Source: Actinoplanes lobatus (GTDB taxonomy: Bacteria; Actinomycetota; Actinomycetes; Mycobacteriales; Micromonosporaceae). From it: DNA of 64,000 bases. Positions 18,227 through 26,298 of the stretch are shown piece after piece. The notes under the pieces are model-generated. The model searched no databases. It was not told the DNA's origin and worked only from the letters and a program-made list of their open reading frames with translations. The translations under genes and the position numbers were made by a program. Location: the NCBI RefSeq assembly GCF_014205215.1, contig NZ_JACHNC010000001.1:3477001-3541000 (forward strand), in the 5' to 3' direction. Position 1 is the stretch's first letter; the number at the start of each line of letters is the position of its first letter.

Positions 18227-18718
18227 TCAGTGGTCGGCGCAGCAGGGAGTGGGGTTGCGGGTCTCGAACGGGATCAGCCGGCCGCCCGCGGCCGGGGCGG
18301 TGATCAGGACCAGTTCGCCGGCCCGGAACCGCGGGCGGACGAAGTCGCCGGTCTCCACCACGGTCGCCGGGTCGGCCGGGCCGCCGCCCAGCACCTCGAC
18401 CCGGGAGATGGAACTGCGCTGGAGGATCTCGCTCACGGTCAGCTCGCCGGTGAGCCGTTCCACGCCGGGGAACCGTACGGCCCGCCCGTCGCGCCCGGCG
18501 GCGGCCTCCCCGGCGGCGGTCGCCAGCTCCGGGCCGGTCTCGAACGAGGCGGCCGTGAGCAGGCTGATCGCGACGTGCGGGTAGGGCGTGGCGACCAGGT
18601 GGGTGCAGGCCAGAACCGGCGCCGGGGTCAGCTCCATGATCCAGTGGTCGGCTTCGGCCAGGGTCCGGTGCCCGAGGCTGACCCCGATGATCCGGGCGGT
18701 GGCAACCGACTGACTCAT
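18227..18718 (-). CDS. Unknown protein coupled to a PHP-domain protein
   Basis: I do not recognise this 163-residue protein. It has no signal peptide or membrane segment. It contains two patches that look like a two-domain fold: RIIGVSLGHRTLAEADHWIMELT near the start, and RVEVLGGGPADPATVVETGDFVRPRFRAGELVLITAPAAGG near the end. The C-terminus is PCCADH, a possible metal or thiol site. Its ATG overlaps the stop of the PHP gene by four bases (ATGA), so the two are translated together and probably act in one process. Confidence 0.7.
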   Translation of the reverse strand: MSQSVATARIIGVSLGHRTLAEADHWIMELTPAPVLACTHLVATPYPHVAISLLTAASFETGPELATAAGEAAAGRDGRAVRFPGVERLTGELTVSEILQRSSISRVEVLGGGPADPATVVETGDFVRPRFRAGELVLITAPAAGGRLIPFETRNPTPCCADH

Positions 18719-20409
18719 CGGGGCAGGACCCAGATCGGGTTGGTGTAGAACCACAGGTCGCCCCACGGGTCGGCGGCGCCGCTCACGTCGAGCTGCGGCC
18801 CGTACGGGTCGACCGAGGCGCCGAGCAGGCCGGGCTGGGTGCGGTTGCCGTCGGTGCCGCGAACCCGCAGGTAGAACGGCTTGTCGAGGCGGCCCAGGTC
18901 GTACGAGAAAGTGATCTTCCCGGAGGTCTTCGACACCTCGAAGGACTTGACCACCCTGGTGTCCGGGGCGGTGAAGGCGTCCCGGTCGGTGACCGGCCCG
19001 GTGACCGTTCCGACGATCACGTCGACCCGCTTGAGGACCGGGATGAACCCGGCCCAGTTCGGCACGTCCTGGAGGTCGATGTCGAGGACCAGTTCGGTCG
19101 AGGTGCCGCGCCTGACCTGGAGGACACCGCCGAGCGGGGTGCCGGTCGACCAGCGGCGGTCGCCGGTGACCCGGACCCGGGCGTCCAGCGCCTTGATCAG
19201 CCGGCCGTGGTCGACCCAGACCCGGCCGGAGCGCAGGCCGTCCATGACCGCCCGGTACGAGAACGACGCCGAACCCACGTTGGTGCGGCCGTAGTAGCCG
19301 GGCCAGAAGTCGCCGGCCTGGGTGTTGATCGATCCGTTGTAGACCGGGTCGTTGTACTTCCCGTTGGCGTTGAAGTCGCTGCCCGGCCCGCGTTCGGTCT
19401 GGTCCAGGTAGTTGACGTGGCTGTCCGAGTTGACGGTGATCCACCAGGCCCGGCCCTCGGCCAGGAGGCTGTCCCACAGGCCGCCGACGGTGGCGGTCAT
19501 CCAGTCGAAGCCGCCCCAGGTGCGGTAGCTCTCCAGCGGGTAGCCGGGGAACGACGCGGCCGACGGGCTGTTGTCGTAGTAGCCGCGGGCGCCGCCCCGG
19601 CCGTTCGGGGCGGGGATGCCGGCGGCCTGGTGGCCGGGCGCGCCCTCGAAGCCCACGGCGACCGTGGGGTCGGCGTCGCGCCAGTTGCGGATCTCGTGCG
19701 GGGAGTCGATGCCGCGCCGGGCCGGGTGGTTGGCGAAGAACAGGGCGCCGTCGATCTTGCGGGCCTTCACCTGCTCGCCGAGGAACTGGATGCCGGCGAT
19801 CGCCATGGCCTCGTTCTGGGCGGCGGTGTTGGTCGACGGGAGCAGCGAGCCGTCGTACCGGGTCTCGAACTGCTTGAGGACCTCGACCTCGTTCCGGCCG
19901 GGGTGCACGAAGACGGTGGCGTGCTCGGCGGCCGGGATGTTCCACTCCAGACCCTGGAAGGTGAGCAGGCCGGGGAGTTCGGCACGGGTCTTCACGATGT
20001 CCGGGTTGACCTTGTCCACACCGATCTTGGCGTGGGTGGCGCTGCCGTGGTCGGTGATGACCAGCCAGTCCAGGCCGTACGCGTGCCCGTGCCGAGCCTG
20101 GTCGATCACCCGGTACTGGGCGTCCGAGCTGTACTGCGTGTGGATGTGATGGTCGCCGGCGAGCCAGCGGAAGCCGCCCTGCGCGGTCTGCGGGGAGGCG
20201 CCGTGAGCCGCGGCGGCGCCCGGGTGGGGCAGTACGGAGGCGGCGGCCCCGGCGCCGAGGAGTCCGGCGCCGAGCAGGAAGCTGCGGCGGGTGGCGTCGG
20301 AGGATGACAGTTCCGCGGTGGGAACGGAGAGATCGAGAGCCTCCGGAAGATCGTTCTCGGAGACTGCGTCATGCGAGTGATCGTGCGAATGATCGTGGCC
20401 GTGACCCAT
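18715..20409 (-). CDS. Tat-exported PHP-domain metallohydrolase with His-rich N-terminus
   Basis: The 564-residue protein starts with a His/Asp-rich tail (GHGHDHSHDHSHD), then a twin-arginine signal (RRSFLLGAGLLGAGAAASV, about residues 41-60), then a PHP domain beginning GDHHIHTQYSSD and VITDHGS (metal ligands). Later motifs include FFANHPARRG and TVNSDSHVNY. The C-terminal third looks like a beta-sandwich. It probably folds with its metal in the cytoplasm and is exported, acting as a phosphoesterase; the substrate is unknown. The ATG at 20409 is preferred (GAAGGTG upstream) over a GTG at 20418. It forms an operon with the following unknown gene. Confidence 0.85.
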   Translation of the reverse strand: MGHGHDHSHDHSHDAVSENDLPEALDLSVPTAELSSSDATRRSFLLGAGLLGAGAAASVLPHPGAAAAHGASPQTAQGGFRWLAGDHHIHTQYSSDAQYRVIDQARHGHAYGLDWLVITDHGSATHAKIGVDKVNPDIVKTRAELPGLLTFQGLEWNIPAAEHATVFVHPGRNEVEVLKQFETRYDGSLLPSTNTAAQNEAMAIAGIQFLGEQVKARKIDGALFFANHPARRGIDSPHEIRNWRDADPTVAVGFEGAPGHQAAGIPAPNGRGGARGYYDNSPSAASFPGYPLESYRTWGGFDWMTATVGGLWDSLLAEGRAWWITVNSDSHVNYLDQTERGPGSDFNANGKYNDPVYNGSINTQAGDFWPGYYGRTNVGSASFSYRAVMDGLRSGRVWVDHGRLIKALDARVRVTGDRRWSTGTPLGGVLQVRRGTSTELVLDIDLQDVPNWAGFIPVLKRVDVIVGTVTGPVTDRDAFTAPDTRVVKSFEVSKTSGKITFSYDLGRLDKPFYLRVRGTDGNRTQPGLLGASVDPYGPQLDVSGAADPWGDLWFYTNPIWVLPR

Positions 20410-20520
20410 GGGCGACACCTTCGTCCCATCAGGACAACGCCCGTTGTCGATTTCGTGTCCGTCCAGCGAACGATCATCCTGCCGAAGGCGAAGGCGCTCC
20501 AGGTCCGCGGGCCGGGCCTG

Positions 20521-21324
20521 TCAGCCGATGATCGGATTGAAGTGGCCGAGCAGCACGGTGACCGCCAGGATCGTCAGCCCGGCCAGCAGGGCGGCGGCCA
20601 GCAGGACCCCGTCGGGCGCCGTGAAGTGCTGTACCCGCGCGTGGGTACGCGGGACGCCGGCGTCGAACCCGCGGGCGTCCATCGCCACCGACAGCCGCAC
20701 CCCGCGCCGCAGCGCCCCGACCAGCAGCGCGAACGCCGTCGACGCGAAGAGCCGCAGCTTGGCCAGCGGATTGCGCCCGGCGTCCACCCCGCGGGCCCGC
20801 CGGGCCAGGGTGAGCGCCCGCCACTCGCTCCCGAGCAGTGGCACCAGCCGGAACGCCGCCAGCGCCCCGATCGCGAACCGGGCCGGGGCCTTCGCGTTCT
20901 GCACCAGCGCGTCGGCCAGGTCGGTGGGGTCGGTGGTGGCGAAGACGACGATGCCGGGCAGCGCGATCGCGAAGATCCGCAGGACCAGCGCGCCCGCGGT
21001 GGCCAGCACGCCGGTGGTGATGTCGAACGGTCCGAGCGACGCCACGGTGGCCCCGGTCCGCTCCCCGGCGAACAGGACCATGGTGACCAGGATGCCACCC
21101 GCGGTGATCAGCAGCGGGGTCAGCCGGCGGGCCAGCAGCCGCATCCGGATGCCGAAGAACGGCAGCACGAGCAGCTCCACGACCAGGGCCGCGGACGGGG
21201 TGAACGGGTCGACGGACAGGATCAGCGGCAGCGTGAACAGCAGCGCGGCGCCCAGCTTGGCGACCGGGTTGCGGCGGGCCAGCGGCGCGCCGGGGTCGGC
21301 GATCGGCTCGACGGACAGGCTCAC
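20521..21324 (-). CDS. ECF transporter T component (YkoC/CbiQ family)
   Basis: This is the membrane T component that couples ATP hydrolysis to the toppling of the S component. The 267 residues have about five hydrophobic helices and the two coupling motifs with a conserved Ala-Arg-Gly core (LARRARGVDAG and AMDARGFDAG). The GTG start at 21324 overlaps the end of the ATPase gene by 4 bases. Together with the fused ATPase and the YkoE-type S component it makes a complete ECF system. The TPP riboswitch upstream points to thiamine or its pyrimidine precursor as the substrate. Confidence 0.9.
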   Translation of the reverse strand: MSLSVEPIADPGAPLARRNPVAKLGAALLFTLPLILSVDPFTPSAALVVELLVLPFFGIRMRLLARRLTPLLITAGGILVTMVLFAGERTGATVASLGPFDITTGVLATAGALVLRIFAIALPGIVVFATTDPTDLADALVQNAKAPARFAIGALAAFRLVPLLGSEWRALTLARRARGVDAGRNPLAKLRLFASTAFALLVGALRRGVRLSVAMDARGFDAGVPRTHARVQHFTAPDGVLLAAALLAGLTILAVTVLLGHFNPIIG

Positions 21325-22751
21325 GGACGAGACCTCCGCGGCAGCGGGTCCGGCGCCGGCTCCCCGAGGGGCACGATGCGATCAGCGAGGGTACGGACGA
21401 AGGCGTCATCATGCGTGACAGCGACCACCCCGTGACCGTCGTCGCGCAGCCCGGCCAGCAGTTCGACCAGCTCCTGCCAGGTGCGGCGGTCCTGGCCGAA
21501 GGTGGGTTCGTCGAGCACCAGCAGCCGGGGCGCGGTGGCCAGCGCGGTGGCCACGCTGAGCCGGCGGGCCTCCCCGCCGGAGAGGGTGTACGGGTTCGCC
21601 TCCGCGAGCCGGGTCAACCGCAGCCGGTCCAGCAGGTCGTCGACGATGCGGCGGATCTGCTCGGGGGTGCGGCCCAGCCGGCGCGGGCCGAGTGCCAGCT
21701 CGTCGGTGACCCGCCCGGTGACGAACTGGTGCTCCGGGTTCTGGAAGACCGACCCGATCCGCCCGGTCAGGGTGGCGGCCCGCCAGCGGTGCGGCGGGCG
21801 GGGGTCACCGAACGCCTCGACCCGGCCGGATGTCGGCGCCAGCAGCCCGCCGAGCAGCAGCGCCAGCGTGGACTTGCCGGCGCCGTTGGGCCCGGTCACG
21901 GCCACCACCTCGCCCGCTCCGGCGGACAGCGAGACGGGTGGGAGGCGTTTCGTGACTTCGGCGCGCGTCACGCGTACCAGATCGTCTGTCGGTTTTGTGG
22001 CGGCCTTGACCGGCGGCGTGCTGAACCCCGGCACCCAGACGCCCTCGCCGGCGAGTTTGTCGCCGTAGGCGGCGAAGATCAGCTCGGGCGTGCCGTCGGC
22101 GCGCACGCCACCGCCCGGCTCCAGGACCACGACCCGGTCGACAAGCGGAAGGGCCTCGGCCACCCGGTGTTCCACGATGATCAGCGTGGTCGAGGGATCG
22201 GCGGTCCGGGCGACCGCGTCCCGGATCAGCGCGGCGCCCGCCGGGTCGAGGTTGGCGGTCGGCTCGTCCAGCAGCAGCAGTCCGGGCCGCAGGGCCAGAA
22301 CCCCGGCCAGGGCGAGACGTTGCGCCTCACCGCCGGAGAGCGCGGCGGTGGGCCGGTTGACGGGGTACGGGAAACCGACGCGATCCAGTACGTCGGACAC
22401 CCGTGGCCAGATCTCGCCGGCCGGCACCCCCCGATTTTCCAGCCCGAACGCCACGTCGTCGCCGCTGCGGGCCATCACGAGCTGGGTCTGCGGGTCCTGG
22501 AAGACGATGCCGACCCGCTCGCGGGCCTTGCGCGGGTCCAGCCCGTCGATCTCGATGGCGCCCTCGGACTCGCCGGAGTCCTCCGGCAGCAGGCCGGCGA
22601 GGGCGGCGAGCAGGGTGCTCTTGCCGGCCCCGGAGGGACCGAGCAGCAGCACCCGCTCGCCGTGCCGGATCTCCAGGTCCAGCCCGCGGACCGCCCAGGC
22701 GCGGCGACCGGCGTGCCGCCACCCGAAGCCGCGAAGCCGAACCTCACTCAT
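21321..22751 (-). CDS. ECF transporter fused double ATPase (YkoD type)
   Basis: Two ABC nucleotide-binding domains lie in one 476-residue chain. Domain 1 has Walker A GPSGAGKST (about 38), signature LSGGEAQRLAL and Walker B LLLLDEPTAN. Domain 2 has Walker A GPNGAGKST (about 287), signature LSGGEARRLSV and Walker B LLVLDEPTFG. Fusion of both ATPases is characteristic of YkoD in hydroxymethylpyrimidine/thiamine ECF transporters. Its start lies 3 bases after the S-component stop. The T component follows with overlap, giving the order S-A/A'-T. Confidence 0.93.
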   Translation of the reverse strand: MSEVRLRGFGWRHAGRRAWAVRGLDLEIRHGERVLLLGPSGAGKSTLLAALAGLLPEDSGESEGAIEIDGLDPRKARERVGIVFQDPQTQLVMARSGDDVAFGLENRGVPAGEIWPRVSDVLDRVGFPYPVNRPTAALSGGEAQRLALAGVLALRPGLLLLDEPTANLDPAGAALIRDAVARTADPSTTLIIVEHRVAEALPLVDRVVVLEPGGGVRADGTPELIFAAYGDKLAGEGVWVPGFSTPPVKAATKPTDDLVRVTRAEVTKRLPPVSLSAGAGEVVAVTGPNGAGKSTLALLLGGLLAPTSGRVEAFGDPRPPHRWRAATLTGRIGSVFQNPEHQFVTGRVTDELALGPRRLGRTPEQIRRIVDDLLDRLRLTRLAEANPYTLSGGEARRLSVATALATAPRLLVLDEPTFGQDRRTWQELVELLAGLRDDGHGVVAVTHDDAFVRTLADRIVPLGEPAPDPLPRRSRP

Positions 22752-22754
22752 GAA

Positions 22755-23345
22755 TCAGATGGTTGCCCGCTCGCGGCCGGCTCCGAACCGGTCCAGCACA
22801 CCGGTCGGGGCCAGCGCCCGGACCAGCGCCCAGGAGCCGAGGCCGGCGATCACGGTGCCGCTCAGGACGGTGATCAGCGCGTACGGGATCCGGTACGACC
22901 AGAGGGCGGTCTCCGAGTTCCACACGAAGAAGTCGAAGATCGCCGCGCTCACACCGGTGAACGTGCCGGCCAGCAGCGCGGTGCCGATCTTGAACGACTG
23001 GTAGCGGAACGCCGCGAACGCCAGCTCGGCGCCGAGGCCCTGGGCCAGGCCCTGCCAGACGACGGTCAAGCCCCAGGTGCTGCCGAGCAGCCCGGACACG
23101 AGCGCCGCCACCAGCTCGGTGTAGAGCGACGCGCCCGGCTTGCGGATGATCAGGCCGCCCAGCACGGCCGGGATCAGCCAGACGCCGTACAGCACGGTCT
23201 GGGACGGGGGGAAGAAGGCGAAGGCGCCCTCGGTGATCACCCAGAGGTTGCCCCACGCCCAGAAGATGACGCCGAACGCCACGGCGATCACCGAGGCGAT
23301 CACGATGTCTATCGTGCGCCACCGGTTCGGGTTGTTGTCTTTCAT
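22755..23345 (-). CDS. ykoE: ECF transporter S component, YkoE type (thiamine precursor uptake)
   Basis: This membrane protein confers substrate specificity. The 196 residues have about five to six transmembrane helices and the YkoE-like pattern WRTIDIVIASVIAVAFGVIFW, FPPSQTVLYGVWLIPA, GAELAFAAFRYQSFK. YkoE of Bacillus is linked to hydroxymethylpyrimidine/thiamine uptake, and here the gene sits directly downstream of a TPP riboswitch, which supports this assignment. The Shine-Dalgarno GGGAGG (minus 23356-23351) is 5 bases from the ATG and can be sequestered in a hairpin. Confidence 0.92.
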   Translation of the reverse strand: MKDNNPNRWRTIDIVIASVIAVAFGVIFWAWGNLWVITEGAFAFFPPSQTVLYGVWLIPAVLGGLIIRKPGASLYTELVAALVSGLLGSTWGLTVVWQGLAQGLGAELAFAAFRYQSFKIGTALLAGTFTGVSAAIFDFFVWNSETALWSYRIPYALITVLSGTVIAGLGSWALVRALAPTGVLDRFGAGRERATI

Positions 23346-23350
23346 GTACG

Positions 23351-23372
23351 CCTCCCAGCGGACACCGGGAGG
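23351..23372 (-). promoter_or_regulatory. Shine-Dalgarno-sequestering hairpin of the TPP riboswitch
   Basis: On the minus strand CCTCCC (23372-23367) can pair with the ykoE Shine-Dalgarno GGGAGG (23356-23351) across a 10-base loop. This fits a riboswitch that turns off translation when thiamine pyrophosphate is bound. Confidence 0.65.
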
Positions 23373-23427
23373 AGACGCACGCCGCGACCCGAGCGGCGGT
23401 GCCCGGGCACGACGCGGCTGGAGAGGA

Positions 23428-23511
23428 CCGAACTTCCTGCGCTGGCATTACCCAGATCAGGTACGAGGGTCTGCGGTCGCCCGCACTCTCAGCGCTGTGC
23501 GCTCCCCTGTC
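23428..23511 (-). promoter_or_regulatory. TPP (THI-box) riboswitch aptamer
   Basis: On the minus strand the conserved elements appear in order: GCGCTGAGAG (pyrimidine sensor arm), GACCCT, ACCTGATCTGGGTAATGCC and AGCGCAGGAAG. These are the invariant THI-box blocks (CTGAGA, ACCTGATC, GGNTAATGCCAGCG). The aptamer lies about 85 bases upstream of the ykoE start and controls the three-gene thiamine-precursor transporter. Confidence 0.96.
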
Positions 23512-23609
23512 GGATCGAAGCCCGGCCGCTGTCGCGGCAGGGCCTCGGTGGATGTGCTTCGATGACCGTAACACCTGGTAGCAGCGCGGCACAGGGAGGT
23601 AGTGATCAC

Positions 23610-24428
23610 GTGATCGAGGTCAAGGCCAGGGGCATGACGTTCGATGTGCACGAGGGGGGACCCGCGGACGGCGAGCCGGTCCTCCTGCTCCATGGATTCC
23701 CGCAGGACTCCCGTGAGTTCGACCTGATCCTGCCCCGTCTGCACGAGGCCGGGCTGCGGACCTACGCCCTGGACCAGCGCGGATGTTCGCCCGGCGCGCG
23801 GCCCACGGCGGTCGAGGCGTACCGGATGTCGGAAGTCACCGACGACGCCATCGCCGTCCTCGACGCCCTCGGGGTCGAGAGCGCCCACGTGGTCGGCCAC
23901 GACTGGGGCGCCCAGGTGGGCTGGCAACTGGCCGTCCACCACCCGCACCGGGTCCGGACCCTGACCGCGATCTCCGTGCCGCACCCGCGGGCGCTGCTGC
24001 TCGCCATCCGGGTCCGGCCCTCCCAGCGGGCCCGGCTCGCCTACTTCGGGTTGTTCCGCTCCGCGATCGCCGAGAAGGTGCTGTCCGCCCGGCACTCGTT
24101 CCTCCTGCGGCTCATGCTGCGCCCCATCGGGATGCGCGCCGAACAGTACGTGGCGGCGATGCGCGAGCCGGGCCGGCTGACCGGTGGGCTCAACTGGTAC
24201 CGGGCCGTCACCAGCGAGCAGTACTCCGGGCTCGGGGTGGTGACCGTGCCGACCACCTACGTGTGGAGCGACCAGGACGGGGTGGTCGGGCTCACCGCCG
24301 CGCTGCGGACCCGGGACTGGGCGCAGGGCGACTACCAGATGGTGGCCATGCGCGGGGTCAGCCACTGGGTGCCCGAACAGGCGCCACGCGAGCTCGCCGA
24401 CGCCGTCCTGGCGCGGATCGGCGTTTGA
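23610..24428 (+). CDS. Alpha/beta hydrolase (epoxide hydrolase / dehalogenase-like)
   Basis: The 272-residue protein has the alpha/beta hydrolase fold with oxyanion motif LLHGFPQDS (about 25-33) and nucleophile elbow VVGHDWGAQVGW, in which the nucleophile is Asp, as in epoxide hydrolases and haloalkane dehalogenases rather than serine esterases. The catalytic His is in GVSHWVPEQ near the end. The GTG start at 23610 follows GGGAGG at 10 bases. A 12-base perfect palindrome covers the start codon. It is divergent from the TPP-riboswitch operon and has no obvious operon partner. The substrate is unknown. Confidence 0.88.
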   Translation: MIEVKARGMTFDVHEGGPADGEPVLLLHGFPQDSREFDLILPRLHEAGLRTYALDQRGCSPGARPTAVEAYRMSEVTDDAIAVLDALGVESAHVVGHDWGAQVGWQLAVHHPHRVRTLTAISVPHPRALLLAIRVRPSQRARLAYFGLFRSAIAEKVLSARHSFLLRLMLRPIGMRAEQYVAAMREPGRLTGGLNWYRAVTSEQYSGLGVVTVPTTYVWSDQDGVVGLTAALRTRDWAQGDYQMVAMRGVSHWVPEQAPRELADAVLARIGV

Positions 24429-24459
24429 CGGATCCTGCGGCGGGGAACGCCCCAACGGC

Positions 24460-24966
24460 ATGGCGGTCGATACACACCACACCCCCCGTGAGACGGAGAA
24501 ACAGCGCTGGGATCGCAACTTCGGCGACCTGCTCCAGGAGCTCAGGGTCGCGCAGACCGGAGTGCAGATCCTCTTCGCGTTCCTGCTGACCCTGCCGTTC
24601 AGCAGCGGATTCCCGAAGGCCACCGCCTTCCAGAAGGAGACCTACATCGTCGCGCTGATCAGCGCGGCGTTCGCCACCGCGATGATCATTTCGCCGGTGG
24701 CGTTCCACCGCGCCCTGTTCCGGCAGGGCCGCAAACCGGAACTGGTCCGCCACGCCCACAGGATGGCGTCCGGCGGCCTGGCCTTCATGCTGATCTCGAT
24801 GGTCAGCAGCGTCCTGCTGATCACCGACTACCTGCTGGACTGGATGTGGGCGATCCCGCTGACCGTCGTCACCGCGGGCTGGTTCCTGACCTTCTGGGCC
24901 ATCCTGCCGTTCGCCCACCGCGAATGGGGTGAGGACGAGGACGGCTCAGCGCCGGTGGACCCGTAG
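24460..24966 (+). CDS. DUF6328-like integral membrane protein
   Basis: The 168-residue protein has four predicted membrane helices (about residues 36-54, 63-85, 104-124, 130-150) and the opening ETEKQRWDRNFGDLLQELRVAQTGVQILFAFLL, which I associate with the DUF6328 family common in actinobacteria. The function is unknown. The 3' end overlaps the convergent next gene by 21 bases. Confidence 0.75.
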   Translation: MAVDTHHTPRETEKQRWDRNFGDLLQELRVAQTGVQILFAFLLTLPFSSGFPKATAFQKETYIVALISAAFATAMIISPVAFHRALFRQGRKPELVRHAHRMASGGLAFMLISMVSSVLLITDYLLDWMWAIPLTVVTAGWFLTFWAILPFAHREWGEDEDGSAPVDP

Positions 24967-25554
24967 GCCCAGCGCCCGCAACTCCAGCTCGGCGAGCGCC
25001 TCGACGGCGGCCGCGTCACCGGCCCGCCAGCTCTGGGCGATGTCCGGGCCCAGCCTGGTCAGCTCGCTGAGCGGGCGGCCGGCCAGCGCGCGCAGCGCCA
25101 GCAGGTCACGGCCGGCCGCGTCGTCGCGGACCGCGGCCGCGATCCCGGCCCGGCGCATCCAGCGCAGCCGCAGCGGCAGCCACAGAAACAGGACCAGGGC
25201 CAACGGTACGGCCACCGCCATCAGCGGCAGGATCAGCGCCAGCCGTCCGACGATCTCCTGCTGCTCGTGACCGGCGTCGGCGATCGCCCGCGCGGCGTCC
25301 GCGGCGCCGGTGAACGGCCTGGTCAGATCGTCACCGACGACCGGCACCCGGCCCACCTTGCCACCCGCGTCGGCCAGGTTGTCGGCGATGCCGCTGCCGG
25401 CGCTCTCCAGTTTCTGTCCGGGCACGGCCAGTTTCTCGACCACGTCGTTCATCCACAGTGCCACCCGGATCCACAGGTAGACCCAGAGCACCACGAGGGC
25501 GTCGGTGATCAGTTGGCGAAGAACGACGGGGAATCGGTCCGCATAGGGCTTCAC
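24946..25554 (-). CDS. Conserved membrane protein of unknown function
   Basis: The 202-residue protein has one membrane helix near residues 15-35 and a second near 105-125, with a soluble segment between and a basic C-terminal part (RLRWMRRAGIAAAVRDDAAGRDLLALRAL). Similar two-helix proteins are widespread in actinobacteria, but I know no function. The GTG start at 25554 is 16 bases downstream of the zur stop on the same strand, so it may be the last gene of the zinc operon. Confidence 0.65.
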   Translation of the reverse strand: MKPYADRFPVVLRQLITDALVVLWVYLWIRVALWMNDVVEKLAVPGQKLESAGSGIADNLADAGGKVGRVPVVGDDLTRPFTGAADAARAIADAGHEQQEIVGRLALILPLMAVAVPLALVLFLWLPLRLRWMRRAGIAAAVRDDAAGRDLLALRALAGRPLSELTRLGPDIAQSWRAGDAAAVEALAELELRALGLRVHRR

Positions 25555-25570
25555 ACCGGAAGCGTCGCAC

Positions 25571-25972
25571 TCAGCTTTTCGCGGCGCACTCCGGGCACGT
25601 GCCGAAGATCTCCATGGTGTGCGAGACGTCGACGAAGCCGTGCTGGCCGGCCACCTTGTCGGCCCAGGACTCCACCGCCGGGCCGGCCACCTCGACCGTC
25701 CGCCCGCACGACCGGCACACCAGGTGGTGGTGGTGCCCCTGGCTGCACCGCCGGTAGAGGTGCTCCCCGCCCGGCGGGCGCATGACGTCGATCTCGCCGG
25801 CGTCGGCCAGGCCCTGCAACGTCCTGTACACCGTGGTGAGCCCGACCCGCTCGCCCCGCTCGCGCAACATCGCGTGCAGATCCTGCGCGCTGTGGAAGCC
25901 CTCGGTCTCGGCGAGGACGGCGCTGACGGCGCTGCGCTGCCGGGTGTTGCGGGTGGTGCTCTCGGCGTTCAC
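25571..25972 (-). CDS. zur: Fur family zinc-uptake regulator (Zur/FurB)
   Basis: This Fur-family repressor binds Zur boxes when loaded with zinc. The 133 residues have an N-terminal winged helix (GFHSAQDLHAMLRERGERVGLTTVYRTLQGL), the metal-sensing His-rich segment GHHHHLVCRSCG and the second structural-zinc CxxC in HTMEIFGTCPEC. The GTG start overlaps the stop of the smtB-like gene by four bases (GTGA). smtB-zur is the same pair as in mycobacteria, and it lies in one operon with znuA-C-B under a Zur box, so zinc rather than iron is the likely effector. Confidence 0.92.
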   Translation of the reverse strand: MNAESTTRNTRQRSAVSAVLAETEGFHSAQDLHAMLRERGERVGLTTVYRTLQGLADAGEIDVMRPPGGEHLYRRCSQGHHHHLVCRSCGRTVEVAGPAVESWADKVAGQHGFVDVSHTMEIFGTCPECAAKS

Positions 25973-26268
25973 TGTCGGCTCTCCCTGGCGTGGCTCACGG
26001 CGTCGGTGACGATATGGGCGACGTGTTCGTCCACCAGGGAGTATGCGATCTCCCGGCCACGCCGCACACCCCGCACCACGCCGGCCCCCCGCAGCACCCG
26101 CAGATGCTGGGAGACCAGCGGCTGCGGCGCTCCGAGCTTCTCCACCAGATCGTGCACGCAGCGCTCGCCCACGCCCAACTCGACCACGATGGCTACACGG
26201 ATCGGTGCGGAGAGCGCGCGCAACAGCGCCCCCGCGGATTCGTACGCCTCGTAACCGGTGGTCGTCAT
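25969..26268 (-). CDS. smtB: ArsR/SmtB family zinc-sensing repressor
   Basis: This winged-helix repressor is released from DNA by metal. The 99 residues have the recognition helix region LGAPQPLVSQHLRVLRGAGVV. The C-terminal alpha-5 helix reads DEHVAHIVTDAVSHARE, which matches the alpha-5 zinc site DxHx10HxxE exactly. This predicts zinc sensing, as in SmtB. It is the fourth gene of the znu operon, followed by zur with overlap. Confidence 0.92.
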   Translation of the reverse strand: MTTTGYEAYESAGALLRALSAPIRVAIVVELGVGERCVHDLVEKLGAPQPLVSQHLRVLRGAGVVRGVRRGREIAYSLVDEHVAHIVTDAVSHARESRQ

Positions 26269-26298
26269 CGTTGCGCCAACCGTACAGGTGGCGTGTCG

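Noticed and set aside
16914..18584. 556-codon plus-strand open frame
   Set aside because: It is antisense to the MTHFR-like gene and has no recognisable domain.
21411..23609. Long plus-strand open frame upstream of the alpha/beta hydrolase
   Set aside because: It is antisense to the ECF transporter genes and only the part from GTG 23610 shows a real protein fold.
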